DNA of 64,000 nucleotides from Deinandra increscens subsp. villosa (lineage: Eukaryota > Streptophyta > Magnoliopsida > Asterales > Asteraceae): positions 56,013 to 120,012 of the forward strand of contig JBCNJP010000249.1 of the NCBI GenBank assembly GCA_039602395.1, read 5' to 3'. This document shows positions 1 through 11,951 of the stretch, in pieces; the stretch's first letter is position 1; every line of letters begins with the position of its first letter. The notes beneath the pieces were generated by a model. That model had not been told where the DNA came from and did not search any database. It saw only the letters and a list, made by a program, of their open reading frames with translations. The position numbers were made by a program, and so were the translations under genes.

Positions 1-155
1 CAAAACATTGATGATATAGCATGTAAGTTTAATATTAATGTTATTTGGAGTAAGGTTTTATTTTCTTGAAATATTTTGAATTTATAAGTTTTGTTGTCTT
101 TCTCTTATGTGCTTTTGTCAATTTGTATTTTATTTTTTATCAAATGTATTATTTT

Positions 156-333
156 TGTTAACCGATATTATCTTAGAGATAATATTGGCATATATATTTT
201 GTATTTATTATGTATATCTTCCTTTTCATTAGGAGATTAGTTTTGATTAGGCTTCCATATTCCTAACTGTATTATATATAGTCCCTTATATTTCTAATGA
301 GAATGGAATTCGAATGATTCACAATAATTGACA
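156..333 (+). repeat. 5' LTR of the decayed copia element
   Basis: A direct repeat of 4107-4284 over 178 bp with TG...CA ends. It contains the AT-rich stretch TATATATAG near its 3' third, a plausible TATA region for the element's own transcript (inference). Confidence 0.93.
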
Positions 334-431
334 TGGTGTCATTGCCATCTCATTGAAATTGATCTCGATCATTGCAATCCTTTTTTTTTCTAGTCTTGAT
401 TTCGACCAGACCTTCCCCTCGATCCTTCATC

Positions 432-3400
432 ATGAGCGAGAAACCACCTCCAGCAAAACCCATTCATGTTGCCTACACCGTTCCTAACATCGTATATCAA
501 TACAACAACCGTCGGGACTCTTTTCAGCGACAAGGCCAACGATCTAGCCCCAACTCTCGGCCCTCACCACAGCCGCAACGGGCCTGGCAGCCTCCTCCGG
601 CCCACCAGATGCCATATTGGGCTGCCCCTCCTTTTTGGCAACCGCACCCTTGCCCGTTTCCAGCCCAAAGCGGGTGGGCTTTTCCTTGGTAGTAGCCCAC
701 TAGACCAGCGCCTCCGCAACAGCAGCAGCGCACCACCCAGAACCGACCTGGCCCAACTGCTCTGCAAGCCAACCTGGCCGAAGTAGATCCGTTGCAACCT
801 ACTGAGCTTGCGGATGCCATGCAGGAATTGACTATGGATTACGATGACGGTGGTGATCAGTGGTTCATGGATTCGGGAGCATCCTCACACATCACCAACA
901 ACTCAGGTAAACTTAATAAGTTTTCTACGTATTCTCCCATATCGTCAGTATTTGTAGGTAATGGCAACCAACTTCCAATTCGTGGATCCGGTACCACCAC
1001 TATTAGCACACCCACTAAACCTCTTCACCTTCGAACCGTCCTTTTTAATCCTTCCGTTATTAAAAATCTCGTTTCAGTGCGTCAATTTAATATAGACAAT
1101 TATACTTCTATAAAATTTGACGCCTTTGGTTTTTCTGTGAAGGATTTCAAGGATGGTACTATCCTGAGCCGCCACAATAGTTCAAGCCACCTCTACCCGG
1201 TCACCAAGAATGCTTTATCTACCGCTCTTTTGTCGTCCGCAGATCGCTCGTCTTTTTGGCATAATCGGCTTGGACACCCGGTCAAGCCCGTTATGGAGTT
1301 TCTTCGTTCGAAACAATTTATTTCTTGTAATAAATTAGACTATGATTTTCTTTGTCATTCGTGCCAATTGTCTAAGCACAAACGTTTACCTTTTTCAGAT
1401 TTTGTTTCTCGTACTTTATTACCTTTTTCTTTTCTACATTGTGATTTGTGGACATCTCCAGTTTTAAGTCATGCGTGATATAAGTATTATATGGTTCTAA
1501 TCGATGACTTTACTCACTACACCTGGGTTTATCCATTAAAATATAAATCTGAAACTTTTTCCAAATTTGCCCAATTTCATCAATTTGTCAAGACCCAATA
1601 TCACCTAAATATCCAAAATTTTCAATGTGACATGGGCGGGGAATTCGACAACCATAACTTTCAAACATTTTCCCATAATAACGGTATCCACCTCCGTTTT
1701 TCTTGTCCCCAAACATCCCAACAAAATGGGAAATCCGAACGCATGATTCTTCGCATAAACGACATCATGTTCACCCTCCTCACCCACGCATCCCTTCCCT
1801 CCACTTTTTGGGTGGAAGCTCTCCATTCCGCATCCTACCTCCATAATATTCTTCCTACCCCCTTCTCAATAACAAAACACCCATGACACTCCTTTACAAT
1901 CGCCACCCAACATACGCACACCTTCGGGTCTTCGGTTGTGTTTGCTACCCAAACACTTCCGCCACTCGCTCTCACAAACTACAACCCCGATCCACCCGTT
2001 GCGTTTTCCTTGGTTACCCTTCTAACTACCGAGGATACCGGTGTCTTGACCTCTCCTCCGGCAAGACCATCTTCTCCCGCCATGTCACGTTTGATGAGTC
2101 GGTTTTCCCGTATGCCGACCCACGCAAACCTCCACCTGACCATCATTTTCTTGACCCATCTCCTCTTATCTATACTCAACCCCCTTTCTCGCCACCTACT
2201 GTCAACCCTCCATCACCTACCAACTCACCCACCCCCACTCCTCCACTCAGCCCAAATCTGCCACAACATCCCCCCACCGGCCCAATTACTTTTCCCAGCC
2301 CAACACCATCTCCGCCCAACTCCCCACCACCCTCCCCTGGCCCGATTACTCAACCCCACTCCCCTCCACCAAACACCCCTACTTCCCCACATTCCGCTAC
2401 GCAAACACCTCTGCCAACCCACTCGACTTCGCCGTTCACACCTCCACCACACCCACCCCCGTCGCCACCTACTCACCCCATGCAAACCCGAGCCAAGAGT
2501 GGCATTTTCTACCCAAAGGTTCCTCTTAACCTCCACCTCAATTCCACACCTATTATGTCCCCTCTACCTAAATCCCACTTAGCCGCTCTTCAGGATCCTA
2601 ATTGGAAGCTTTCCATGGCTAGCGAATATGAAGCGCTATTGGAAAATAATACGTGGGAACTTGTCCCTCGACCTGCTAACGCTCCCTTCACCCGTTGCAT
2701 GTGATTGTTTAAGCATAAGTTCCATGCGGATGGTACGTTGGAATGCTATAAGGAGACCTTGTGGTTAATGGAAAAAGTCAAACGGTGGGCATTGATTGCG
2801 ATGATACTTTTAGTCCGGTGGTAAAGCCCACCACAATCAGGACGGTTCTAAGCCTTGTCGTCTCTCGATCATGGCCGATTCATCAACTTGATGTCAAAAA
2901 CGCATTTTTTCATGGCAACCTCAAGGAAACCGTCTACATGTTTCAACCACCCGGGTTTACTAGCTCCGCATCTCCCAAACACGTGTGTAAGTTGAATAAA
3001 TCTCTTTATGGGCTAAAGCAAGCGCCCCGCGCTTGGTATCATCATTTTGCAGGTTTCATCACCAAGTGTGGGTTCAAGAGTAGCATTAGTGATACCTCTC
3101 TGTTTGTCCTCCGTCAAGGCACTGAACTGGCTTATCTCTTATTATATGTGGATGACATTATTCTCACCGCCTCTACCGATGCTCTCTTGAAAAGGATTAT
3201 CACGATGTTATCTCGGGAGTTCAAAATGTCTGATCTCGGGAGCCTCCACCACTTCCTTGGTATTAATGTCAACCGGAGAAAGGATGACCTATTTCTATCT
3301 CGGTCTCAATATGCTGCTGATATCCTCTCTCGGGCTAATATGTCGACGTGCAAACCTTGTTCAACTCTCGTGGACATCGGCTATAAACTTAGTGCCACGG

Positions 3401-4112
3401 ACGACAGTTTGTTCGTAGATGGTTCGTTATACCGGAGTCTGGCCGGCGCTTTACAGTATCTCACTATTACCCGACCCGACATTGCATACGTCGTCCAACA
3501 GGTTTGCCTTTTTATGCATGCGCCCCGCGACCCGCACTTTCAGTTTCTGAAAAGATTTTACGTTATATTAAGGGGACGCTTCATTATGGGCTCCATCTCG
3601 CTCCCTCCAAATCCGTCAACTTGACTGCTTATTCTGACGCGGATTGGGGTGGTTGCCCGGATTCTCGACGATCTACATCAGGATACTGTGTTTACTTGGG
3701 TGATTATTTGATATCCTGGTCGTCTAAATGGCAACCGACTATTTCCCGCTCTAGTGCCGAGGCGGAATATCGCGGTGTTGCCAATGCGGTTGCCGAGACA
3801 AGTTGGATTCGGAACCTACTTTTAGAGCTACATGTTCATGTTCGCCGGGCTACTCTCGTGTATTACGATAATGTGAGTGCGGTTTATCTTTCAGAGAACC
3901 CGGTACAACATCAACGTACGAAACATGTTGAGCTTGATATTCATTTCGTATGTGAAAAGGTCCGAATCGGTGCTGTTAAAGTACTTCACGTCCCTGCCGA
4001 GTATCAATACGCAGATATCTTCACCAAGGGTTTGCCGAAGCATCTGTTTATTCATTTCCGATCCAGTTTATGCCTTCGTCAATCTCCGGCTCAAACTGCG
4101 GGGGACTGTTAA
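432..4112 (+). pseudogene. Copia polyprotein remnant (gag-PR-INT-RT-RNaseH), inactivated
   Basis: Reading starts with MSEKPPP at 432 but jumps almost at once to a proline-rich gag tail, so most of gag, including the zinc knuckle, is missing. The protease motif DSGAS is at 870-884. GAG-pre-integrase and integrase follow (HSCQLSKHKRLPF; DDFTHYTW). A Pro-rich linker leads to reverse transcriptase (QLDVKNAFFHG; YVDDI near 3148) and RNase H (SDADWGG; SSAEAEYRG). Lesions seen: tandem TAG TAG at 690-695, TGA at 1476-1478, a frameshift near 1880, TGA at 2702-2704, a frameshift near 2750 and another near 3560. The protein runs about 10 codons into the 3' LTR boundary region. It cannot encode a working polyprotein. 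Confidence 0.92.
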
Positions 4113-4284
4113 CCGATATTATCTTAGAGATAATATTGGCATATATATTTTGTATTTATTATGTATATCTTCCTTTTCATTAGGAGAGTAGTTTTGATTA
4201 GGTTTCCATATTCCTAATTGTATTATATATAGTCCCTTATATTTCCAATGAGAATGGAATTCGAATGATTCACAATAATTGACA
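4107..4284 (+). repeat. 3' LTR of the decayed copia element
   Basis: 178 bp, four substitutions from the 5' LTR, ending TTGACA and followed by target duplication ATTTT. Confidence 0.93.
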
Positions 4285-4289
4285 ATTTT

Positions 4290-5440
4290 GTGTCATTCAA
4301 TCTTCTTTGTTGTTTTGTCTATATACCATACGAAACAATGAAATTTAATTTATTTCCATACAATTGACCAATTTTACTACTTTTCATGTCATATATTAGT
4401 GAATAGTATGTTTGATCAAATATGAAATGACATGTTGTTTGAATGTGCACCCAAATCATATATATTTTTTTAACAAACATGTGAATTGTTGGATTTATTT
4501 ATTGTGACAATATTTTATTGAATGGTACATATTGTTTGTACTCATAACATATGTTTCTACTTTTTGTCCACAAAAATTTAAAAAAAATTCAGATAATTTC
4601 GCTACATCGGGTATGAAATTGCAATCAACTGAAGAGTTTAAGAACTTCTGCACTGATCTCTTTGTGCTCCTGTAGTGGATGATTATTATTTACAATAACA
4701 TTTATTAAAATATTTTTATATGAATCTTTAACGTGAATTATGCATTAAATTTTTAATAATTAAACCCGTGTAATGCACGGGTTTTATCCTAGTCTAACAC
4801 TAATTGTGATTTAGATTAGAATTATTTTGGGAGTTAGTGTCAAGTAGCATCGCGATACCTTTCTACAATCTTTCTGATTTAGGGCACACTTAAGAAATCA
4901 ACTATTTCTAATTCAGAATTTATTACTTTCTTAAATAAAAATCATATATTTGTTAAGGATGTCATATAATGACATGTTGTCTCAAATTGCAACAAGATCC
5001 CTTACGGGACTATAGTATTCGACTCTAAAGTCATTTTAGTAGTATATCTTATGTGTTTGCATCATGTGACAACTCCAGTATTCAAGTAATAAAACATGCG
5101 GAACTATGATTGGTATATCAAAATAAAAAAAATAAAAACATGTTTATCAACCAAATAAATGTTTATAAAAGCATAATATTAATCCAACCAATAACGAAAA
5201 ACAATAAAAAGGTTTACAGTCAAACTAAAAACAAAACATGAAATGTTTTAAGCTTGAATGAAATGAAACATTAAAGGTTTTAATCTTCACTCTGAGGTGA
5301 TCTTCGTTTAGTTTTCCGATTCTTCCTCTCCTCGTCACCTACAACAACAAGTGAACAACAACTATTGTTAATATAAGAATACATTATTCAAATAGAGGAT
5401 AATGGTTAGTTCCACATACTGTATGATCCAGGGTTTCTGT
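4290..5440. other. AT-rich intergenic DNA, no gene seen
   Basis: No sustained coding frame. It holds a Helitron-like 3' end near 4762-4793 (separate entry) and otherwise AT-rich sequence I cannot assign. Confidence 0.6.
4762..4793 (+). mobile_element. Helitron-like 3' terminus
   Basis: A perfect 9-bp stem AAACCCGTG (4762-4770) / CACGGGTTT (4776-4784) with loop TAATG is followed by TTAT-C-CTAG (CTAG at 4789-4792) and a T. Helitrons end in a short GC-rich hairpin and CTRR, inserted between A and T, so this fits. No 5' TC end, RepHel gene or other body could be tied to it. Confidence 0.5.
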
Positions 5441-7771
5441 CACACCCCAACCGACGGCGAAATGTGTCTGGGTATGATGATTCTCCAGATGCTCAGAATA
5501 CTAATTTAGGTTGCGATATTCTTAATTAAGCCCATTTAATAAGAAATAGACAAAACATAGCTCAAGTGACATAAACAACTCAAAAATAATCATAAGAGTT
5601 AATATTATTAGCGTCTCTGACGTTTGACCACTTTTGTCATCTGAGTCCAAATCTCAGAATTTTAATATATATTGTTTGAATGCATTTCGTTGTCATCTGA
5701 GTCCTTGGGACTAACGGTGTTAAAATTTTCAGTTAACTAAAGGGCATTTAAGTTATTTTATAAAGTATGGACTATTTATGCCATTTTCAAGATCGAGGGA
5801 CTAGTTTTGTAATTTTATCAAAAAAACTTTTTTTATATATTTTCTAAACTCACCTCTTTCTATCTTCCTAAACAACATAAGGCATCCCCAACCCATCTCA
5901 CCACCACACATGTTCAACCCTTGCTTCATTTTAACCCCCCACTTCTACTAATACACAACTAATTCATCTCTTCTTCACCATTTTAATCATTGTCGGAACC
6001 ACCATTTTTCGGCCGGCCATCGCCTCATCAGCCTCAGTACCATCTCGTCAGCCTCCACTCTAATAACTTTAAAGCCCGGATTAGTGTTTAAGAGGGACAT
6101 GCAATTGAATCAAATTAGGCATTCTTTTGAATGTCAACTTGCGTCTCAGTTCTTTACTTTCAAGTTCTATGTGGTTTCGGCAAGCAGTTTTAAAAACACA
6201 ATTTCGGATGCAAAGCTATTGCTAATTGCTCTAATTCATGCTTATTTTCTCCTTATCTACCAAATCAGTCACCGGAGCGGCACGAACATAATCTGAGAGT
6301 TCTGGATTGGGATCGAGATTATTACCAAAAAAAAGTTCACTATCCCGTATCTCATCGACTTCCATGAAGTGATAAAATATTACTAACCCTAATCCCAACT
6401 ATCAGGCGTAGTTAGCGTGAAAGCCGTGTTTGTTTACATAGACATAAAACTCATGAACATATTGCTTTGCATGGGGTGCGAGTCACCGTTAGGATCATGC
6501 ATCATCCCCCAGTCGGGTGTCACAATTCCGACTGATGAGCTTTCGACTTCTCAAATGGTTTACTACGCAAGGCACGTTTGTTCAAAAAGGTTAATAATAA
6601 ACTTTCAATTTAAAAGAGTTTTCATAAAGTCATTCGTATTACCTTAAGGTAGATATGTAAATTCATTTTATTAACCAACCAAAGGTTCGTTTATCCCCAA
6701 GTGAGTATAAGAGTTTAGCCAAACATAAGCATGACTTTAATGATTTGCTTAATAGAAAATGAGTAGCTCATAGACAAACTTTAAACAAATTCTTATTAAG
6801 TTGATGTTCTTACAAACTTGAAAGATTAAAGACTAGAAAATGCCAAGTGGCTTGAAAGTAAAAACTAATCTAGAGAGTAAGGAGAAGAAGAGAAGAATTA
6901 AGCAAATAAAAATGGAGGAAAATATTGGCTTGTATAGACAAAAATGACATCGAGAACGGGTCGTGCCTGGCAGACGATCTTCATTTTGATCTTAGAGACA
7001 CATGTCATGGGTAATCAGTGGCACGGGCGGTCTGTAACAGACAACACCAGGGCACGGGCCATCTATCGTTAGAAGCAAAAGTCAACTCTTTCAGGGCTTC
7101 GCTGGGAGGCGGCACGAGCCGTGTTTGAGGGGGCACGGGCCGTGTCTGGGGCCAAAAATCACAGAGTTTGCATTCTTATTCATATTTTTTTATTGTTTTA
7201 ACTCCTTTTGTGATTTTCACTTGGATTACACAGAAAAACTAAAAAGAAAGTAATATGCAATTAATTCGTAGTCGTTAGTCTGATTTAATCCGATTTGTGA
7301 GAAATATTTGCTATAAAAATATGTATAATTTGACTCATATCACACAACTAAGCATATCATCTTGTAAAACTCTAACGCGTTGACTAGTAAAAGTTAAATA
7401 TCAGTACTAAACTGATAGATCTGATTGAATCAGTTCACACAAATCTAGGGTTTAATAGATTATAATAATCAATAGATTAGGGTTGAGACGTAGCATGCAA
7501 TTCGTCAACGAATGAATACCGTAGGAAAATGACATGCGTACCAACGAGTACGCGGTGGTGATTGACGACGAAAAATCAGACTTGCGGCGACATCGAGGCA
7601 TCCGACGGCGACGACCGACGGCTTCGGGTGATCGACGACGACTAGGGTTAGCTGTGTGTGTGTGTGTGTGTGTGTGTGATAGAGAGAGAGAGAGAGAGAG
7701 AGGGGGAGAGAGAGAGAGAGAACATGGATTAAGGTTTCTTTCTTGTATTTGGGTACATTTGATTTAAACCC
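5441..7771. repeat. Degenerate repeat block, probably retrotransposon-derived
   Basis: No credible protein. The stretch contains TCACACCCCAACCGACGGCG near 5451 and repeated CACGGGCCGTG-type words near 7100-7150 (GGCACGGGCCGTGTCTGGGG). I associate these with high-copy LTR-element debris in Asteraceae, from memory only. A different repeat-like segment (phrases of the TTGTCATCTGAGTCC type, given twice near 5635 and 5690) seems inserted at about 5600-6360. Exact termini were not found. Confidence 0.35.
7653..7721 (+). repeat. Compound microsatellite (TG)n(AG)n
   Basis: About 13 TG units are followed directly by about 20 AG units with one GGGG interruption. The short open frame across it codes only CVCV and RERE runs and is not a gene. 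Confidence 0.95.
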
Positions 7772-9832
7772 TTAGGGTGGGGGGTATGGTTACTTAAGGC
7801 AACCATTTGAATCATACAATTAACCAATGATGTTGTGCCAACAGGAGAGAGAAAATTTTTGCCTAAATAATGTTTTGGAGGTGGGTATGGTTGCCTAAAT
7901 GTTTATTTTTTAACTTTATATAAATTAAACTAAAACATTCATTATAAAATAAAAACATAAAAATTCATTAAATTAAAAAGAAAGTTACAAAGTTCTAAAA
8001 ATAAAAAGTTACCAAATACTAAAAATAAAAAATTACCAAATCCTAAAAATAAAAAAAAACCAAATCCTAAAAATAAAAATTACCAAATCCTAAAAATATA
8101 AAATTACCAAATCCTAAAAAAACAACCACCATCTAAAAATTGCATTGCCACCCATATCTCGCCGCCACTCGACGTTTTTCCTCCAAAAGCACCGGTAGCA
8201 ATGTTTCGGGCACTCCTCCGTAAGGCTTCAAGAACAATTCGAGGTCACAAGCCCGTTGATCTTCATCCATGATATCTCGTTGCCGATCCATCGTCTTCCC
8301 AACGTTCTCGTACATTTCCGCCTTCTTTAGCGCGGTTTGATGTCGAACACTCCTCTTATCGACCTTTTCCTCCTCCCATTTCATTTCAAAACACTCCATC
8401 ACCTCCAAAGCATTCGCCGATCCTTTTTTTGACGACTCACCCGACTTCTTGCTTCCCGTTCTTCTTCGTGGTTGGTGGCTCGGCATCGAGTTCTCGTTCA
8501 AGTCGGGCAAACGACTCGGTAATTGGGCCGAGTCGACTTCGTTTGACGTTGTGTACTCGCCCGAAGCCGATATCTTGGTCATTTTCTTCTCAAGTCCACC
8601 AACCTTTTGTGGTGGTGAAAGCCACTTCTTGTGATCCTTCACGACATTCCAAGCGTCCACATGCGTGAAACCTTTCTTCTCGTAGATGCGTTGATAATCC
8701 CGCAACGTCTTATCAAAAAAGTCCTTATCGCTCGCACCACTAGCCCGTTCATGTGTCTACAATTAAAAAAACAAATTAATTTATATTAAAAAAATTAAGT
8801 TTATAAAAAAATATATAAAATATACTTACATTTTGAGTGTGCAACCCGTTGAACTTCGTCATAGCCTTGTTCAAGTTATTCCACTTTGTGTTAACCATGT
8901 GAATGGTTCGACCGGTATCACGTCCACTCAAACCGTTGAAGTGTGCAAGGATCCGGTTCCAAAAAGATTCATGTTTTTGTTGATCGCCAACTTTTCCGTC
9001 TTCGCTCACGTAAATGTAGGATTTCGCCAAATTCACTTCCTGCTCGGGAGACCAATGCGTCCTCTTCTTCTTCCCACTCTTCACGGGTGGTGTAGATTCC
9101 TTCTCTTCTTCTTCTTCGCCGGCATCCACTTGCATCTAGGCTACGTCTTCATCCCCTTCCTCTTCTTATTCTATCTCAATTTTTTCATCGAGTTCCTCCG
9201 ATTCAGAGTCAACATCAACACATCGTGGTGGTTCACGGTATTGGGTATTTTGATACATTGATTGATGTTGTTGGACTCGCGATGAATGTGGCGGGTAAAA
9301 ATGTGGTTGTGGTCCATAGCGACCATGCACTAAATCAACAAAAGATTGTTGTTGATAGAATCCGGGTTGTGATGGTGGTGGAGGTGGTGGTTGTGAATAG
9401 AAAACGGGTTGTGGGTGTGTTTGTGGTTGAGGAATGTTGGAAGGATCGCCTTTATCTTTCCAGACTTTCAGTCGGAATTTCTTGTTACCGGTGGCCGGTG
9501 ACTTGTTCTTTCTTGAATCTATGAGAAAGTGATTCCGTTTTTTTAGTTTTGTGGAGAAAAATAAAAAATAGAGGTGTAAAATTATTGAAGTGTTATTGGA
9601 TTTTTATAGGGTTGTGGGTGAATCATTTAAAAAAAAAGAAGGAAAAACTAGTCATTAGATGGAAGGTAACGGTCGAAAAACGGCTAGTTTCTCTCGGCAA
9701 CTTTTCGTCGAAGGAGGGGGTGTAGCATGCCGATGCCAAAATTGTCGAGAGTGTGGGTGTGATTGCCGAGTGACGCCAAGAAGATCACCGAAGATCGTCG
9801 AGGGGTATGCCGAAACATACCCCTCACCCTTA
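7772..9832 (-). mobile_element. PIF/Harbinger-type element, non-autonomous, with Myb/SANT gene
   Basis: Ends form inverted repeats: GGGTGGGGGGTATG (7775-7788) against the complement of CATACCCCTCACCC (9816-9829), 13 of 14 matching. They are flanked by the 3-bp duplication TTA (7772-7774 and 9830-9832), the hallmark target of PIF/Harbinger. The 2055-bp element carries one minus-strand gene with a Myb/SANT-like plus NAM-associated architecture, which corresponds to the DNA-binding partner protein of Harbinger elements. No DDE transposase is present, so movement would need one supplied in trans. Confidence 0.85.
8133..9510 (-). pseudogene. Myb/SANT-like Harbinger accessory protein with NAM-associated domain
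   Basis: Two exons join cleanly: exon 1 down to 8830 (donor AAT|GTAAGT), a 73-bp intron (8757-8829), exon 2 8756-8133. Exon 1 encodes a Pro/Gln-rich leader, an acidic stretch and a trihelix-like domain (HWSPEQEVNLAKSYI ... FWNRILAHF ... TKWNNLNKAMTKF). Exon 2 encodes a charged, coiled-coil NAM-associated (PF14303-like) region ending VAARYGWQCNF. Plant databases often label such proteins 'glutathione S-transferase T3-like', but no GST fold is visible. Lesions: ATA replaces the expected ATG near 9509 (compare ATGGAT in the related copy at 34372), and TAA and TAG stops occur in frame just upstream of the Met at 9135. The part from 9135 is still open. Confidence 0.75.
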
Positions 9833-10741
9833 ATCCTATATTCATAGGGTGTTATTTCTTGCTCCTCAAGTTAGGTTAGAAGATTGATTGCTAATTAAAT
9901 GAGTAATAATTATATACCAATTTATTTAATATTAACTTAATTTTATTGTCTAACAATAATTCCCCAAATCGTTATTGCAAATAACGATTTCATCACGCTT
10001 TCGCACGTTTATGTTTATAATATTTAATTTTTAAATATTTTCGGGTTGATCATTTCTAATGGTGTAACATTTTGGGTCAATATCTGGTAGCAGTATTGTC
10101 GGATGTCATTACTCAGGCATCCTAATCTAAGAGATCTAGAATAGTAGTTCGTAGAGACATGAAATTAATATTATAGACTCTTAGGAGGTGATGTAGACGC
10201 GACCTAACTATGTGTGTAAAGGGCTTACCTATTCGATGTATGCATTGTTGCTACTCATCTTTTCCCTATTGTTTCTTCTCTATCCATCATATATTTATCT
10301 TTAATCCTAATAAAGTACTAAAATGGGTGCCACATGTCTCATTTTTAGGATGTCCACATAAGCATTGTCACATGTCAAAACCACATTCAAGCATCAATTT
10401 ATTAGATTTTCATTTAAATATAATTACCAATTTAATCAAAACTAAATTTTCATTAAAAAAAATAACAAACTTAATGTGAATTTGATAAATTTACTCAATA
10501 ATTTGATAATTTTAAGAAAACTAATAAACAACTTGTCAAGCATAATAAATTTGATTATTTTAACCATGTTTCTTTTTTATTTTTTATATGTATCTAATAT
10601 TATGAACTCAATCCATGTAATACACAGGTTACTAACCTAGTATTCATATATATTTTTTTGTTTACTCTCTTTGTTTTTTTTTTTGTTTTTGTTTTTTTTA
10701 GCCGAGAGTCTCTTTAAATACGTCTGTCTTTTATTAGTGTT
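9833..10741. other. AT-rich intergenic DNA with a possible second Helitron-like end
   Basis: No gene. At 10612-10641 the word CCATGTAATACACAGGTTACTAACCTAGT resembles the Helitron-like end at 4762 (imperfect stem, then CTAG at 10637-10640 and T). A T/G-rich tract follows at 10650-10700. Confidence 0.4.
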
Positions 10742-11107
10742 ATAGATAAGGGGAAATTCACCGATATAACCATTGGCAGCACCTTTTCACTGTTATAGCC
10801 ATTGAGTGGGCTTTTTACTAGAATAGCCCAGCCAATGATACTCTGCCACCTCAGCATTTTAGTCAAAATCGTGCCCTTCACTCATGCTATTATATAAAAT
10901 ATCGCGCCATTTAATAAATTTCCGCGTTAAAAAAAATAAAGACTCCCGCCGTCCACTCGCGCCATATATGATATTTTCGCGCCAATTAAAATAAATTTAA
11001 ATTAAATAAAAAAGCAGCCTTTTTTATTTTTTTTAGGTTATAACTTTTAGATTTTTATATATTAGTATTTTAAATTTATAGATTATTATTTTTAACTTTA
11101 TAAATTC

Positions 11108-11790
11108 TATATTCTTGAGCAAATAAAAAAACGTTTTTAGTTGGATATTTTTAATATATTATTGTTTAAAATTTATAGATTTTTTATATATTTTATATTA
11201 TCTAACAAAAAACGCTTTAAGCTTGAGATTTTTTTTATATATTATTATTTTAAATTTATACATTTTTATATATTTTATCTTATCTAAAAAAAACGTATTA
11301 AGTTTCAAATTCTTCCTATATTATTGTTTAAAATTTATAGATTTCTTATATATTTTATCTTATCTAAAAAAACGTTTTAAGCTTGAATTTTTTTTATATA
11401 TTATTGTTTTAAATTTATACATTTGTTTTATATTTTATCTTATCTAAAAAAAACGTTTTTAGCTTGAGATTTTTTTATATATTATTTTTTTAAATTTATA
11501 GATTTTTTATATATTTTATATTATCTAACAAAAAACGTTTTAAGCTTGAAATTTTTTTATATATTATTGTTTTAAATTTATACATTTTTTATATTTTATC
11601 TTATCTAAAAAAAACGTATTAAGTTTCAAAATTTTCCTATATTATTGTTTAAAATTTATAGATTTTTATATAAATTTTATCTTATCTAACAAAATACGTT
11701 TTAAGTTTGAGATTTTTCCTATATTATTGTTTAAAATTTATACATTTTTTATATAAATTATCTTATCTAAAAAAAACGTTTTAGGTTTGT
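11108..11790 (+). repeat. Subterminal minisatellite of MULE copy 1, about nine 81-bp units
   Basis: The word AAAAAACGTTTTAAGCTTGA or close variants recurs near 11126, 11207, 11287, 11369, 11447, 11531, 11609, 11693 and 11772, giving a period of about 81 bp. Each unit includes TTTAAATTTATA(C/G)ATTTTTATA and CTTATCTAAAA. Open frames here are low-complexity artefacts. Confidence 0.9.
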
Positions 11791-11951
11791 ATAGATTATA
11801 TTAATTTTTTTGAATTTATGTTTTATATTCATTTATTCAATGGGATCTTACCTACCTTTCACCTATAAATAGATATGGAAGAACCAATGCATATCCTCAC
11901 AACTCCCTCACAACTTTACCCAATAATCATCCACCACTTTTCACTCAACAA

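Larger units (their letters stand above)
151..4289 (+). mobile_element. Ty1/copia LTR retrotransposon, full-length but decayed
   Basis: Two 178-bp LTRs (156-333 and 4107-4284) begin TGTTAACC and end TTGACA. They are flanked by a perfect 5-bp target duplication ATTTT (151-155, 4285-4289). A degenerate primer-binding site (TGGTGTCA..., compare the usual TGGTATCA) follows the 5' LTR at 334, and a purine-rich CTGCGGGGGAC tract lies just before the 3' LTR. The order protease, integrase, reverse transcriptase, RNase H defines copia rather than gypsy. I count four substitutions between the LTRs, about 2.2%, so the insertion is old relative to the copia element at 28913. The interior is broken by stops, frameshifts and loss of most of gag. 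Confidence 0.95.

Noticed and set aside
7534..7767. 77-codon ORF across the TG/AG microsatellite
   Set aside because: Composition is dictated by the dinucleotide repeats; no domain or context supports a gene.
8133..9135. Glutathione S-transferase call for the PIF gene
   Set aside because: No GST fold motifs; the name is a propagated database label for Harbinger Myb/SANT proteins.
8833..9524. Plus-strand ORFs over the PIF Myb/SANT gene
   Set aside because: The minus strand has splice sites and recognisable domains; these are antisense shadows.
11223..11447. 74-codon hydrophobic ORF in the MULE minisatellite
   Set aside because: Phe/Leu/Ile/Tyr-rich reading of an AT-rich tandem repeat, not a membrane protein.
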